NCBI GenBank assembly: GCA_027364825.1
Contig: DAHXOM010000060.1
Coordinates: 1 to 16,269 of the forward strand
Length of the DNA: 16,269 bases
Direction of reading: 5' to 3'
From: a bacterium
GTDB lineage: Bacteria; JAMCPX01
The position numbers and the translations under genes were made by a program. Below the pieces are notes generated by a model. That model made no database searches. It saw only the letters and a program-made list of their open reading frames with translations, and was not told the DNA's origin. Positions 7,492 to 15,948 of this stretch are shown one piece after another. Within the stretch, counting starts at the first letter, position 1. Each line of letters starts with the position of its first letter.

Positions 7492-7507
7492 AACTCATGC
7501 CACCTCT
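7481..7507 (-). promoter_or_regulatory. 11-bp hairpin occluding the pheS ribosome binding site and start codon
   Basis: In the mRNA sense, the arm AGAGGTGGCAT (7507-7497) is followed by the 5-nt loop GAGTT and by the exact complement ATGCCACCTCT (7491-7481). The first arm carries the pheS Shine-Dalgarno GAGGTG. The second arm begins with the pheS ATG and contains the anti-Shine-Dalgarno-like CCACCTC as codons 2-4. No U-tract follows, so it is not a terminator. Folded, it should hide both initiation signals; a ribosome finishing the upstream small ORF would open it. The structure is read directly; the regulatory role is inferred. Confidence 0.7.
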
Positions 7508-7569
7508 GAGCATTGTAACTCTTCCCTACGTTCCTGCACGCCGAAAGTAGCGTTTAATTCCAAGTACAT
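7495..7569 (-). CDS. putative 24-codon leader ORF upstream of pheS
   Basis: It begins with ATG at 7569 and starts 20 nt after the rpoC stop. GAGGT (+ strand 7577-7581) stands 7 nt before the ATG, a good ribosome binding site. The peptide begins MYLELNATFG and ends CSEVA; I recognise no family. The TGA (7497-7495) lies across the arm/loop junction of the pheS hairpin, and pheS starts after one further codon (GTT) in the same frame. It has only one Phe codon, so it is not a classical Phe-rich attenuation leader such as pheM. A coupling role, in which translation melts the hairpin and the ribosome restarts on pheS, is inferred. It could be chance, since ORFs of this length are common; the matched Shine-Dalgarno and stop position raise the odds. 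Confidence 0.45.
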   Translation of the reverse strand: MYLELNATFGVQERREELQCSEVA

Positions 7570-7589
7570 TTCGAATACCTCGCTCCCTA

Positions 7590-10500
7590 TCAGCTCTGGG
7601 TGTTGTTTTTAACCTCTACTTTTGGTTCCTCATAAACCGGCTCGATACCGAGCTTAACCTCACTGTACTCCTCATGTCCCGTGCCTGCGGGTATAAGCCT
7701 TCCCATGAGGATGTTCTCTTTCAGACCTCTGAGATGATCAACCTTGCCCATAATCGAGGCCTCGGTCAATACCTTGGTAGTATCCTGGAATGAAGCGGCA
7801 GAAAGGAAACTGTCTGTACTTAAAGAAGCCTTTGTAATACCTATCAGCATTGGCTCTGCTACAGCAGGCTTCCCGTTTTTAGTTATGATCTTTTGGTTTG
7901 CTTCTTCAAAGTTATATTTTTCTACGTGTTCACCCGGAAGGAAGATCGTATCTCCCGACTCGTTTATCTTAATCCTCCGTACCATTTGCCGTACAATAAC
8001 CTCTATATGCTTATCATTTATTTTGACACCCTGATACCGGTAAACCTCCTGAATCTCATTCACAAGGAATTTCGCCAGTTCTTTTACACCGAGTACGCGG
8101 AGTATATCGTGAGGATTTACCAGACCATCGGTCAGCGGCTCTCCTGCTTTCACATGATCTCCGTCCTGGACATTTATATGTCTGCCCTTGCTGATATGGT
8201 ATGTTGTAGATTCACCGATAGCCGGGGCTACGATTACCGTCGTTTTACCCTTCAGATCGTCGCTAAAATGCACGGTCCCGTCGATCTCGGAAATAACTGC
8301 TGAGTCCTTTGGTTTCCGTGCTTCAAACAGATCGACAACCCTTGGCAGACCGCCTGTTATGTCCTTTGTTTTTGTTGTTTCGCGCGGTATCTTGGCAAGC
8401 ATGTCCCCCGCCTTTACCTTTTCCCCGTCTTTTACAACAAGCTCTGCTTTTAGAGGCAGGGATATAAATACCGGCGTGTTGGTTCCGGGTATCTTTACGG
8501 TAACGCCATTCTCGTTTACTATTGAAATATGAGGTCTCTTATCCGGATCTTTTGACTCTATGATCATCTTTGTCGATCTTCCGGTCTGTTCATTCCACGT
8601 CTCTTCAACGGTAACACCTTCTTCTATGTCGCCGTACCGTACGATACCACCAGCCTCGGTTAATATCGGACTTGCATAGGGATCCCAGGAAGCAATCACA
8701 TCCCCCACCTTTATCTTTGAACCGTCCTCTGCATTGAGGTTCGCTCCATAAACAATCTTATAACGTTCCTTTTCTCTCCCGCTGTCTTCGGCTATAATTA
8801 CTTCTCCATGCCTGTTCATTACAATGATAGTGCCGTTTTCCTTTTTCACTGTTTTTAGTCCTACAAACTTGGCAATACCGTCATACTTCGCCTCAAGGGA
8901 ACTCTGCTCAACCTTTCTGCTTGCAGTACCTCCGACATGGAATGTCCTCATGGTAAGCTGGGTACCGGGTTCGCCGATTGACTGGGCGGCTATAACACCT
9001 ATCGCCTCGCCAATATCGACCAGTTTACCCCGTGCAAGATCCTGGCCATAACATTTTGCACAAACCCTTCCTCCCTTTGATCTGCAGGTAAGGACCGACC
9101 GTATGACAACGCTTTCAACTCCGGCATCTTCTATCTTTTTTACCAGTTCATCCGTGATCAGTTCATTTGCTTTCACCAGAACTTCACCGGAGAATGGATC
9201 GACAACATCCGTAAGAACGACCCTCCCGATGATTCTCTCTCCCAGCGACTGAACAACCTCACCGTCAACAATAAGCGGCGTTATAACAATACCGTCGAGT
9301 GTACCGCAGTCGATCTCTTCAATGATTGCATCCTGAGCCACATCGACAAGTCTTCTGGTAAGGTATCCGGAGTTCGACGTTTTCAGTGCAGTGTCTGCAA
9401 GTCCTTTTCGTGCACCATGCGTTGATATAAAATATTCGAGTACGTTCAGACCCTCTCTGAAGTTTGAAAGTATCGGGGTTTCCATAATATCGCCCGATGG
9501 TTTTGTCATAAGTCCCCTCATACCCGCAAGCTGTTTTATCTGTTCGTCGCTGCCACGTGCTCCTGAATCTGCCATGATATAGATCGGGTTGAAGCTCGGT
9601 ACTTTTCTCATAACGCCGTCCCGCATAACCTGAACATCTCCTGCAATCTCTTTCTTCATTTCAACCGCTACACTCTCACTGGTCCTTGCCCAAATATCGA
9701 TGATCTGGTTGTGTTTCTCTCCGGCGGAGAGCAGCCGTTCATTTGCACGTTCTATGATCTGTTGTACCTCTTCGCTCGCCTTCTTGATGATCTCAGCTTT
9801 TTTGGGCGGTATTTTCATGTCATTGATAGATATTGAAATACCGGCCTCTGTTGCCATCCTGAACCCTATGTCCTTTAACCGGTCTGCGAGAAGGATGGTC
9901 TCCTTTTCGCCCGCAACCTTGTAGCAGAATTCTATCAGGTTGGCGATCTCCTTCTTCCCCATAACCTTATTGATGCTGTCAAACGGGATTACCGCAGGTA
10001 ATATGTCTATCAGCAGGCTGCGTCCCACGGTCGTATCGTACCGTTTTCCGTTAAATCTTAATTTTATCTTGGCATGGAGATCCACAACCTTCAGTTCATA
10101 GGCTATTCTGACTTCCTCATGACTTGAAAAATGTTTACCTTCCCCTTTTACGTACGTGCTGGGCTTTGTCATGTAGTACAATCCGAGTACGATATCCTGG
10201 GTTGGATTTATAATCGGCTTTCCATTGGCAGGCGAGAGGATATTGTTGGTCGACATCATGAGTATCCTTGCCTCTGTCTGCGCTTCTATGGACAGAGGGA
10301 CGTGGACAGCCATCTGGTCACCGTCAAAATCCGCATTGAACGCCGGACATACGAGCGGGTGCAGTTGTATTGCCTTACCCTCGACCAGTATGGGTTCAAA
10401 TGCCTGGATACCGAGTCGGTGAAGTGTCGGCGCCCTGTTCAGAAACACAGGATGTTCCGTTATCACTTCCTCAAGCACATCCCATACTTCCGGTTTTTCC

Positions 10501-11711
10501 TTCTCTACCATTTTCTTTGCCGTCTTTATCGTGGTTGCATACCCATACTCTTCAAGCTTATTGTACACAAACGGCTTAAAGAGTTCCAATGCCATCTGTT
10601 TCGGTATGCCGCATTGCTGTAGTTTTAATTCCGGTCCAACGACGATAACGGACCTTGCAGAGTAATCCACCCTTTTTCCGAGCAGGTTCTGTCTGAATCT
10701 GCCGTGTTTGCCGCGTATCGTTTCACTGAGAGACTTTAATTCCCTCCGGTTAGCCGATGTTACGACCTTGCCTCTCTTGCCGTTGTCGATAAGAGCATCC
10801 ACAGCCTCTTGCAGCATTCTCTTTTCATTCCTGATGATTATGTCCGGTGCGTCTATCTCGAGGAGTTTCTTCAATCTGTTGTTCCTGTTGATTATTCTCC
10901 TGTAGAGATCGTTAAGGTCGGCCGATGCAAAGCGTCCTCCCTCAAGATGAACAAGCGGTCTGAGCTCAGGAGGTAAGACCGGTAAAACATCAAGGACCAT
11001 CCACTCGGGCTTATTACCGGATAATCTGAATGCCTCGACTATCTTCAGCCTCTTTGCAAGCTTTTTTCTCTTTTGATCCGAATTTGTGGTCTTCAGATCT
11101 TTATTAAGGTCTTTCGACAGCTTATCGAGGTTGATCCGGCCGAGCAGTTCCTTGACAGCCTCAGCTCCCATCTTCGCGGTAAACCCTGTGGGCCCATACT
11201 CTTTCATCAGTTGAAGATAGGTCTCTTCTTTCAACAGTTCTTTTTCCTTTAAAGGAGTATTCTTAGAATCTATCACGATGTATGATTCAAAATAAACAAC
11301 TCTCTCCAGTTCCCTTGCAGTAAGGTTGAGAAGATTACCTATCGGACTGGGTACGTTCTTCAGAAACCAGATATGGGCAACAGGGGTTACAAGTTCTATA
11401 TGTCCCATGCGTTCTCTTCTGACCTTTGACTGAATAACTTCTACACCGCATTTTTCACACACTACTCCTCTGTGCTTCATACGTTTATACTTACCGCACA
11501 AACATTCGTAGTCCTTTATTGGTCCGAAAATTTTGGCACAGAATAAGCCATCCCTTTCAGGCTTGAAAGTCCTGTAATTAATAGTCTCCGGCTTTTTTAC
11601 CTCTCCATGTGACCAGCTCCGTATCTTTTCAGGCGAAGCTATACCAATCTTTACTGCCGCTATCTCACTTGGATTTTTAGGCTTTTCATGCAGGAAAAAA
11701 CCTTCTTCCAT
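7590..11711 (-). CDS. rpoC: DNA-directed RNA polymerase subunit beta'
   Basis: RpoC forms the catalytic cleft with RpoB. The 1373 residues fit a proteobacterial beta'. Seen in order: the N-terminal zinc site CLC(x12)CEKC (C70, C72, C85, C88), the rudder/lid region ([20 protein letters not shown]), the catalytic loop NADFDGD (459-465, with Mg-binding D461, D463, D465), the bridge helix and trigger-loop region (MADSGARGS through [18 protein letters not shown]), and the second zinc site (C802, C876, C884, C887). This second site has seven residues between its second and third Cys instead of the usual six. ATG 11711 has GGAGG 5 nt upstream. The gap to rpoB is 15 nt, so the two subunits are co-translated. 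It is followed by pheS rather than by the more usual rpsL-rpsG-fusA. Confidence 0.98.
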   Translation of the reverse strand: MEEGFFLHEKPKNPSEIAAVKIGIASPEKIRSWSHGEVKKPETINYRTFKPERDGLFCAKIFGPIKDYECLCGKYKRMKHRGVVCEKCGVEVIQSKVRRERMGHIELVTPVAHIWFLKNVPSPIGNLLNLTARELERVVYFESYIVIDSKNTPLKEKELLKEETYLQLMKEYGPTGFTAKMGAEAVKELLGRINLDKLSKDLNKDLKTTNSDQKRKKLAKRLKIVEAFRLSGNKPEWMVLDVLPVLPPELRPLVHLEGGRFASADLNDLYRRIINRNNRLKKLLEIDAPDIIIRNEKRMLQEAVDALIDNGKRGKVVTSANRRELKSLSETIRGKHGRFRQNLLGKRVDYSARSVIVVGPELKLQQCGIPKQMALELFKPFVYNKLEEYGYATTIKTAKKMVEKEKPEVWDVLEEVITEHPVFLNRAPTLHRLGIQAFEPILVEGKAIQLHPLVCPAFNADFDGDQMAVHVPLSIEAQTEARILMMSTNNILSPANGKPIINPTQDIVLGLYYMTKPSTYVKGEGKHFSSHEEVRIAYELKVVDLHAKIKLRFNGKRYDTTVGRSLLIDILPAVIPFDSINKVMGKKEIANLIEFCYKVAGEKETILLADRLKDIGFRMATEAGISISINDMKIPPKKAEIIKKASEEVQQIIERANERLLSAGEKHNQIIDIWARTSESVAVEMKKEIAGDVQVMRDGVMRKVPSFNPIYIMADSGARGSDEQIKQLAGMRGLMTKPSGDIMETPILSNFREGLNVLEYFISTHGARKGLADTALKTSNSGYLTRRLVDVAQDAIIEEIDCGTLDGIVITPLIVDGEVVQSLGERIIGRVVLTDVVDPFSGEVLVKANELITDELVKKIEDAGVESVVIRSVLTCRSKGGRVCAKCYGQDLARGKLVDIGEAIGVIAAQSIGEPGTQLTMRTFHVGGTASRKVEQSSLEAKYDGIAKFVGLKTVKKENGTIIVMNRHGEVIIAEDSGREKERYKIVYGANLNAEDGSKIKVGDVIASWDPYASPILTEAGGIVRYGDIEEGVTVEETWNEQTGRSTKMIIESKDPDKRPHISIVNENGVTVKIPGTNTPVFISLPLKAELVVKDGEKVKAGDMLAKIPRETTKTKDITGGLPRVVDLFEARKPKDSAVISEIDGTVHFSDDLKGKTTVIVAPAIGESTTYHISKGRHINVQDGDHVKAGEPLTDGLVNPHDILRVLGVKELAKFLVNEIQEVYRYQGVKINDKHIEVIVRQMVRRIKINESGDTIFLPGEHVEKYNFEEANQKIITKNGKPAVAEPMLIGITKASLSTDSFLSAASFQDTTKVLTEASIMGKVDHLRGLKENILMGRLIPAGTGHEEYSEVKLGIEPVYEEPKVEVKNNTQS

Positions 11712-11726
11712 GGTAACCTCCTATGC

Positions 11727-14700
11727 TTACTCTAATTGGTCCTTATCTATCAAATCTATATCCAGAGCCATGCTCTTGAGTTCCCGAACGAGTACGTTAA
11801 ACGACTCAGGTATACCCGGCTCAAAATTATACTTGCCCTTCGTAATAGAATCAAAGATCCTTGTTCTGCCTATGATATCGTCGGACTTCACCGTCATCAT
11901 CTCCTGCAATGAATATGCAGCACCATAGGCTTCAAATGCCCATACCTCCATTTCTCCAAGCCTCTGTCCTCCAAATTGAGCTTTTCCTCCGAGAGGCTGT
12001 TGCGTAACGAGAGAGTAGGGTCCTGTGGATCTCGCATGTATCTTTTCCTCTACAAGATGATGGAGTTTCAACATGTACATGACGCCAACGGTAATTCTTG
12101 CCCTGAACGGCTCACCGGTCCTGCCGTCATAGAGGTTGATCTGACCATCCTCCGGAAGATTGGCGAGTTTCAGTAATTCCTTTATCTCTTTTTCCGTGGC
12201 ACCGTTGAAAACCTCCGTGGTAATCTTAATGCCCTTTTTCATCTTCCGCGCAAACTCCAAAATATCATCATCGTTCATTTCGTCGACATATTTCAAAACT
12301 TCGCTGTTTTTGTATACGTCCCTCAGATATTCCCGTATTTCTTTCGGACTATAGTTGTCTTCTATATATTCCTGCAGCTGTTCTCCCAGACTCTTTGCAG
12401 CCCAGCCAAGATGTGTCTCCAGTATCTGCCCGACATTCAATCTTGAAGGAACTCCCAGTGGATTTAAAACAATATCAACAGCCCTGCCGTCCGGCAGGAA
12501 CGGCATATCCTCTACCGGCACTATCTTCGATACAACTCCTTTATTTCCGTGCCTGCCCGCCATTTTGTCGCCGGCATATAATTTCCGTTTCGTGGCTATA
12601 AAGATCTTCACCAGCTTGAATACGCCGACAGGAAGTTCATCGCCCCGCTTCAGCCTGTTTATCTTCTGCTCGAATATCGACTTGATCATATCCTTTTGCT
12701 CGATGGTTGATTCTATAATCTTCGCAACCTTGTCCTGAAGCTTGGAACCGGCCGTGAAAGTTACAGCTGCCCATTTCTCTATCGGCAGCTTATCGATAAT
12801 CTCTTTCGTTATAACATCTCCGTGCTTGAGGTGGATCTTTCTCCTCTCATCGGAGAATTTTTCGCTGACCTTTTCATCGAGCAGCAGCTTCATCAGGTGT
12901 TCCTTCATGGTGTCTTCTATGATACTCAACTCCTCTTCCTGATCGGTGTGCAATTTTGAAAGTTCCTGATCTTTTGTCTTATCCTTGTCAGGCGCACTCT
13001 TTCTCGAAAATATTTTGACATCAACAACGGTGCCGTGAACTCCCGGCTTCACCCGTAAAGAGGTATCTTTAACATCTCCTGCCTTGTCGCCAAAAATAGC
13101 CTTGAGCAGCCGTTCCTCGGGTGTCGGCTGTGATTCACCCTTTGGAGTAACCTTGCCGACAAGAATATCACCGGGTTTGACTTCAGCGCCAATCCGTACA
13201 ATACCGCTTTCGTCAAGATCCCGCAGGCTGTCATCGCTTACATTGGGGATATCTCTGGTTATTTCCTCTCTCCCGACCTTTAGTTCTCGTGCCGCACATT
13301 CATATTCTTCAATATGAATAGAGGTAAAAACATCTTCCTTGTTTATTTTCTCGCTTACCAGGATGGAGTCTTCATAGTTGTACCCCCCCCATGGCATAAA
13401 CGCGACTACTACATTTCTTCCCAGTGCAAGCTCTCCGTTTGCTACAGCAGCGCCGTCGGCAATGATATCTCCCTTCCGGACACGCTGGCCTACCTGCACC
13501 GTGGGGACCTGATTCAAACAGGTTCCCTGATTCGACTTCTGGAACTTATGCAGATTGTATATCTTGACCGTAGGACCTTTAGCCTTATTACTGTACTGGA
13601 CAACAATCTTCCGTGCATCAACCGATGTTACGGTACCATCGTCATCAGCCACAATAACAACGCCGGAGTTCCTCGCTACATAACTTTCGATGCCTGTTGC
13701 AACAAGAGGGGCTTCCGTTTTGATAAGAGGGACGGCCTGCCTCTGCATGTTTGATCCCATTAATGCCCTGTTCGCATCATCGTGTTCCAGAAATGGTATT
13801 AATGCTGCCGCCGCTGAAACCAGCTGAGCCGGAGACACGTCCATGAAATCGACCTCGTCCTTGTGGACCATCAGGAAATCTCCATTCCTCCGTGCTGCGA
13901 CATAATCTTCGATAATCCTGTTTTTACCATCAAGCATTGTGTTTGCCTGAGCTATTGTTTTGTTCTCCTCGTCGATTGCCGAAATGTACATAATTTCATC
14001 CGTTGCGACGCCATCCTTCACTACCCTGTACGGCGTCCTCAAAAAACCGAATTCATCCACCCTCGCATAGGTACTCATGGATGCGATCAAACCGATATTG
14101 GGACCTTCCGGCGTTTCAATCGGACATATCCTGCCATAGTGGGTCGTATGGACGTCCCTGACCTCAAAACCTGCACGTTCCCGTGTTAAACCACCAGGAC
14201 CAAGTGCCGATAACCTTCTTTTGTGCGTAATCTCGGCAAGAGGGTTGGTTTGGTCCATAAACTGGGAAAGCTGACTACCGCCGAAAAATTCTTTAATTGC
14301 AGCAGTAACGGGTTTCGGATTGATCAGTTCTGAAGGCATCAATGTCTGCAGATCGTGCGTAAATTTCTCTTTTACCGTTTTTGCCATCCTTAAAAGTCCG
14401 AGTTTAAACTGATTTTCAAGGAGTTCACCAACCGTTCTCACCCTCCTGTTACTGAGGTGATCTATATCGTCTACATCACCCCTGCCGTTTTTGAGTTCAA
14501 ACAGGTACTTCACGGTATCGATGATGTCCTCTTTTGTAAGAGTCGTAATATCGAGAGATATGTTCTTGCCCAATCTGCTGTTGATCTTTAATCTGCCTAC
14601 CCGCGTAAGGTTGTATCTCGATTTTGTGAAAAACATATCTTCAAAAAAGAACTGGGCTATTTCAGGAGTGTAGGACTCGTTCGGTTTTAATTTCGAATAA

Positions 14701-15821
14701 AACTCTTCTATTGCTTCTTGTTTCTCTTTGATCCTGTCAAGCAGTAATGTTTCCCGTATACTGCCATTTATAGAAATATTATCAAAATAGATAAACTGCA
14801 ATTTGTCTATCTTGCTGTCAACGATGTTCTCGAACGTTTCCCGTGTAATGGCTTCGTTGCATTTCAGCAGTACTTTCCCTTTATCATCCGTTACATCCTG
14901 CACGGACACCCTGCCGTCGATGTCTTCATATTTTACGGTCAGGTACTTTACCTTATGAGAGATTATTCTCTTCGCCAGATTACGACTGATCTTTGTCCCG
15001 GCTGGTACAATAATGTCTCCGGTTGACGGATCTTTGATGTCAACGCTGAATCTTCTGTTTAAAAGCAGATCGTAATCGGGTTCAAGCACGATACTGTCAT
15101 CTTTTATCTTTATTGATTCCGTTTTATAGAACTTCCGTAGTATCTCTTCCTCGGTATATCCCAGCGCTTTCAGAACGACGGTTGCGTAAAATTTCTTCTT
15201 CTTATCGACCTTGACATACATGATATCTTTTTGATCAAACTCAAAATCAAGCCATGAGCCTTCGTAGGGAATTATACGGGCCATATAAGCGGGCCTTCCT
15301 GTGCTCTGAATTTTGAGTTTGTCGTATTCGAAAAACACGCCTGGTGAACGGTGCAGCTGACTTACGATAACCCTCTCTATGCCGTTTATTATAAATGTAC
15401 CGTTTGAGGTCATAATGGGCAGATCCCCAAAAAAGACCTCCTGCTCTTTTATATCCCTGACTGTTTTGGTTTTTGTCTCAGGATCGACATCTTTCAGGAT
15501 CAGCCGTACCATGATCTTCATGGGCATCGTATAGGTTAACCCCTTTTCCTTACACTCATCAACATCATACGCAGGGGGATCGAGTATATATCTGACAAAT
15601 TCCAGAGAAGCGGTTTCATTATAATCCTTTATCGGGAAAACAGCATTAAATGCCGCCTGCAACCCATAATTTTTACGATCTTCGGGATTTGTATCGGTTT
15701 GTAAAAACTGACGAAAAGAATTTAATTGTACCTCGATAAGATCAGGGATATCCATTAACGTCTGGAATTTCCTGAAATCTTTTCTCAATACAGTTAATTT
15801 ATTTAAGTCTTTGGTGGTCAT
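11727..15821 (-). CDS. rpoB: DNA-directed RNA polymerase subunit beta
   Basis: RpoB is the second large subunit of the catalytic core. From ATG 15821 it has 1364 residues. It shows the fork region VSQLHRSPGVFFEYDK (about 153-168), the rifampicin cluster I SQLSQFMDQTNPLAEITHK (516-534) with D523, H533 and S538 matching wild-type E. coli D516, H526 and S531, the block YGRICPIETPEGPNIGLIA, VAFMPWGGYNYEDSI, KMAGRHGNKGVVSKI, and the C-terminal switch GGKAQFGGQRLGEMEVWAFEA. The frame is open for 16 more codons back to a GTG at 15869, but GGAGG 11 nt before ATG 15821 and the family N-terminus favour the shorter form. Sensitivity to rifampicin is likely but not proven. A run of eight G lies in the WGG codons (13383-13390). 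Confidence 0.98.
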   Translation of the reverse strand: MTTKDLNKLTVLRKDFRKFQTLMDIPDLIEVQLNSFRQFLQTDTNPEDRKNYGLQAAFNAVFPIKDYNETASLEFVRYILDPPAYDVDECKEKGLTYTMPMKIMVRLILKDVDPETKTKTVRDIKEQEVFFGDLPIMTSNGTFIINGIERVIVSQLHRSPGVFFEYDKLKIQSTGRPAYMARIIPYEGSWLDFEFDQKDIMYVKVDKKKKFYATVVLKALGYTEEEILRKFYKTESIKIKDDSIVLEPDYDLLLNRRFSVDIKDPSTGDIIVPAGTKISRNLAKRIISHKVKYLTVKYEDIDGRVSVQDVTDDKGKVLLKCNEAITRETFENIVDSKIDKLQFIYFDNISINGSIRETLLLDRIKEKQEAIEEFYSKLKPNESYTPEIAQFFFEDMFFTKSRYNLTRVGRLKINSRLGKNISLDITTLTKEDIIDTVKYLFELKNGRGDVDDIDHLSNRRVRTVGELLENQFKLGLLRMAKTVKEKFTHDLQTLMPSELINPKPVTAAIKEFFGGSQLSQFMDQTNPLAEITHKRRLSALGPGGLTRERAGFEVRDVHTTHYGRICPIETPEGPNIGLIASMSTYARVDEFGFLRTPYRVVKDGVATDEIMYISAIDEENKTIAQANTMLDGKNRIIEDYVAARRNGDFLMVHKDEVDFMDVSPAQLVSAAAALIPFLEHDDANRALMGSNMQRQAVPLIKTEAPLVATGIESYVARNSGVVIVADDDGTVTSVDARKIVVQYSNKAKGPTVKIYNLHKFQKSNQGTCLNQVPTVQVGQRVRKGDIIADGAAVANGELALGRNVVVAFMPWGGYNYEDSILVSEKINKEDVFTSIHIEEYECAARELKVGREEITRDIPNVSDDSLRDLDESGIVRIGAEVKPGDILVGKVTPKGESQPTPEERLLKAIFGDKAGDVKDTSLRVKPGVHGTVVDVKIFSRKSAPDKDKTKDQELSKLHTDQEEELSIIEDTMKEHLMKLLLDEKVSEKFSDERRKIHLKHGDVITKEIIDKLPIEKWAAVTFTAGSKLQDKVAKIIESTIEQKDMIKSIFEQKINRLKRGDELPVGVFKLVKIFIATKRKLYAGDKMAGRHGNKGVVSKIVPVEDMPFLPDGRAVDIVLNPLGVPSRLNVGQILETHLGWAAKSLGEQLQEYIEDNYSPKEIREYLRDVYKNSEVLKYVDEMNDDDILEFARKMKKGIKITTEVFNGATEKEIKELLKLANLPEDGQINLYDGRTGEPFRARITVGVMYMLKLHHLVEEKIHARSTGPYSLVTQQPLGGKAQFGGQRLGEMEVWAFEAYGAAYSLQEMMTVKSDDIIGRTRIFDSITKGKYNFEPGIPESFNVLVRELKSMALDIDLIDKDQLE

Positions 15822-15832
15822 AGTATTAATTA

Positions 15833-15837
15833 CCTCC
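15833..15837 (-). promoter_or_regulatory. ribosome binding site fixing the rpoB start
   Basis: GGAGG on the - strand, within GGGAGGT, lies 11 nt before ATG 15821. It favours this start over the in-frame GTG at 15869, which has no Shine-Dalgarno in place. Confidence 0.7.
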
Positions 15838-15948
15838 CTCAAGGAATAAAATAGTAAATCAAAACACACCCCAAACTCTGGGAGTAAAAACTCTCAAAGA
15901 ATATCCTCCGGGAAAGATAGGAGATATGAAGTATGAAGCTGTTAATGG
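15838..15948 (-). promoter_or_regulatory. rplL-rpoB spacer: weak hairpin, stray ribosome binding site, no gene
   Basis: In many bacteria the spacer between rplL and rpoB holds a partial terminator that lowers rpoBC expression relative to L7/L12. Here, in the mRNA sense, the only hairpin near that role is TCCCA-GAGTT-TGGGG (15883-15869; 5 bp including one G-U pair) followed by TGTGTTTTG. It is too weak to call a terminator. Upstream of it a perfect GGAGG (15909-15905) stands 7 nt before a TTG that opens a 12-codon ORF ending at 15859. No promoter hexamers stand out. Confidence 0.3.

Noticed and set aside
7512..7517. TACAAT as a -10 box for a pheS promoter
   Set aside because: No acceptable -35 at 15-18 nt upstream and no extended -10; transcripts from it would start inside the hairpin arm and lack most of the ribosome binding site.
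7492..7589. T-box riboswitch or Phe-rich attenuation leader before pheS
   Set aside because: The spacer is 98 bp, too short for a T-box; there is no T-box consensus, no terminator with U-tract, and the small ORF has one Phe codon.
10131..10622. + strand ORF of 163 codons antisense to rpoC
   Set aside because: Protein is rich in Cys, His, Arg and Leu with no domain seen; it lies wholly inside a conserved coding region and has the usual look of a reverse-frame shadow.
15822..15869. Longer rpoB start at GTG 15869
   Set aside because: No Shine-Dalgarno in place; the family N-terminus and the GGAGG at 15833-15837 support ATG 15821.
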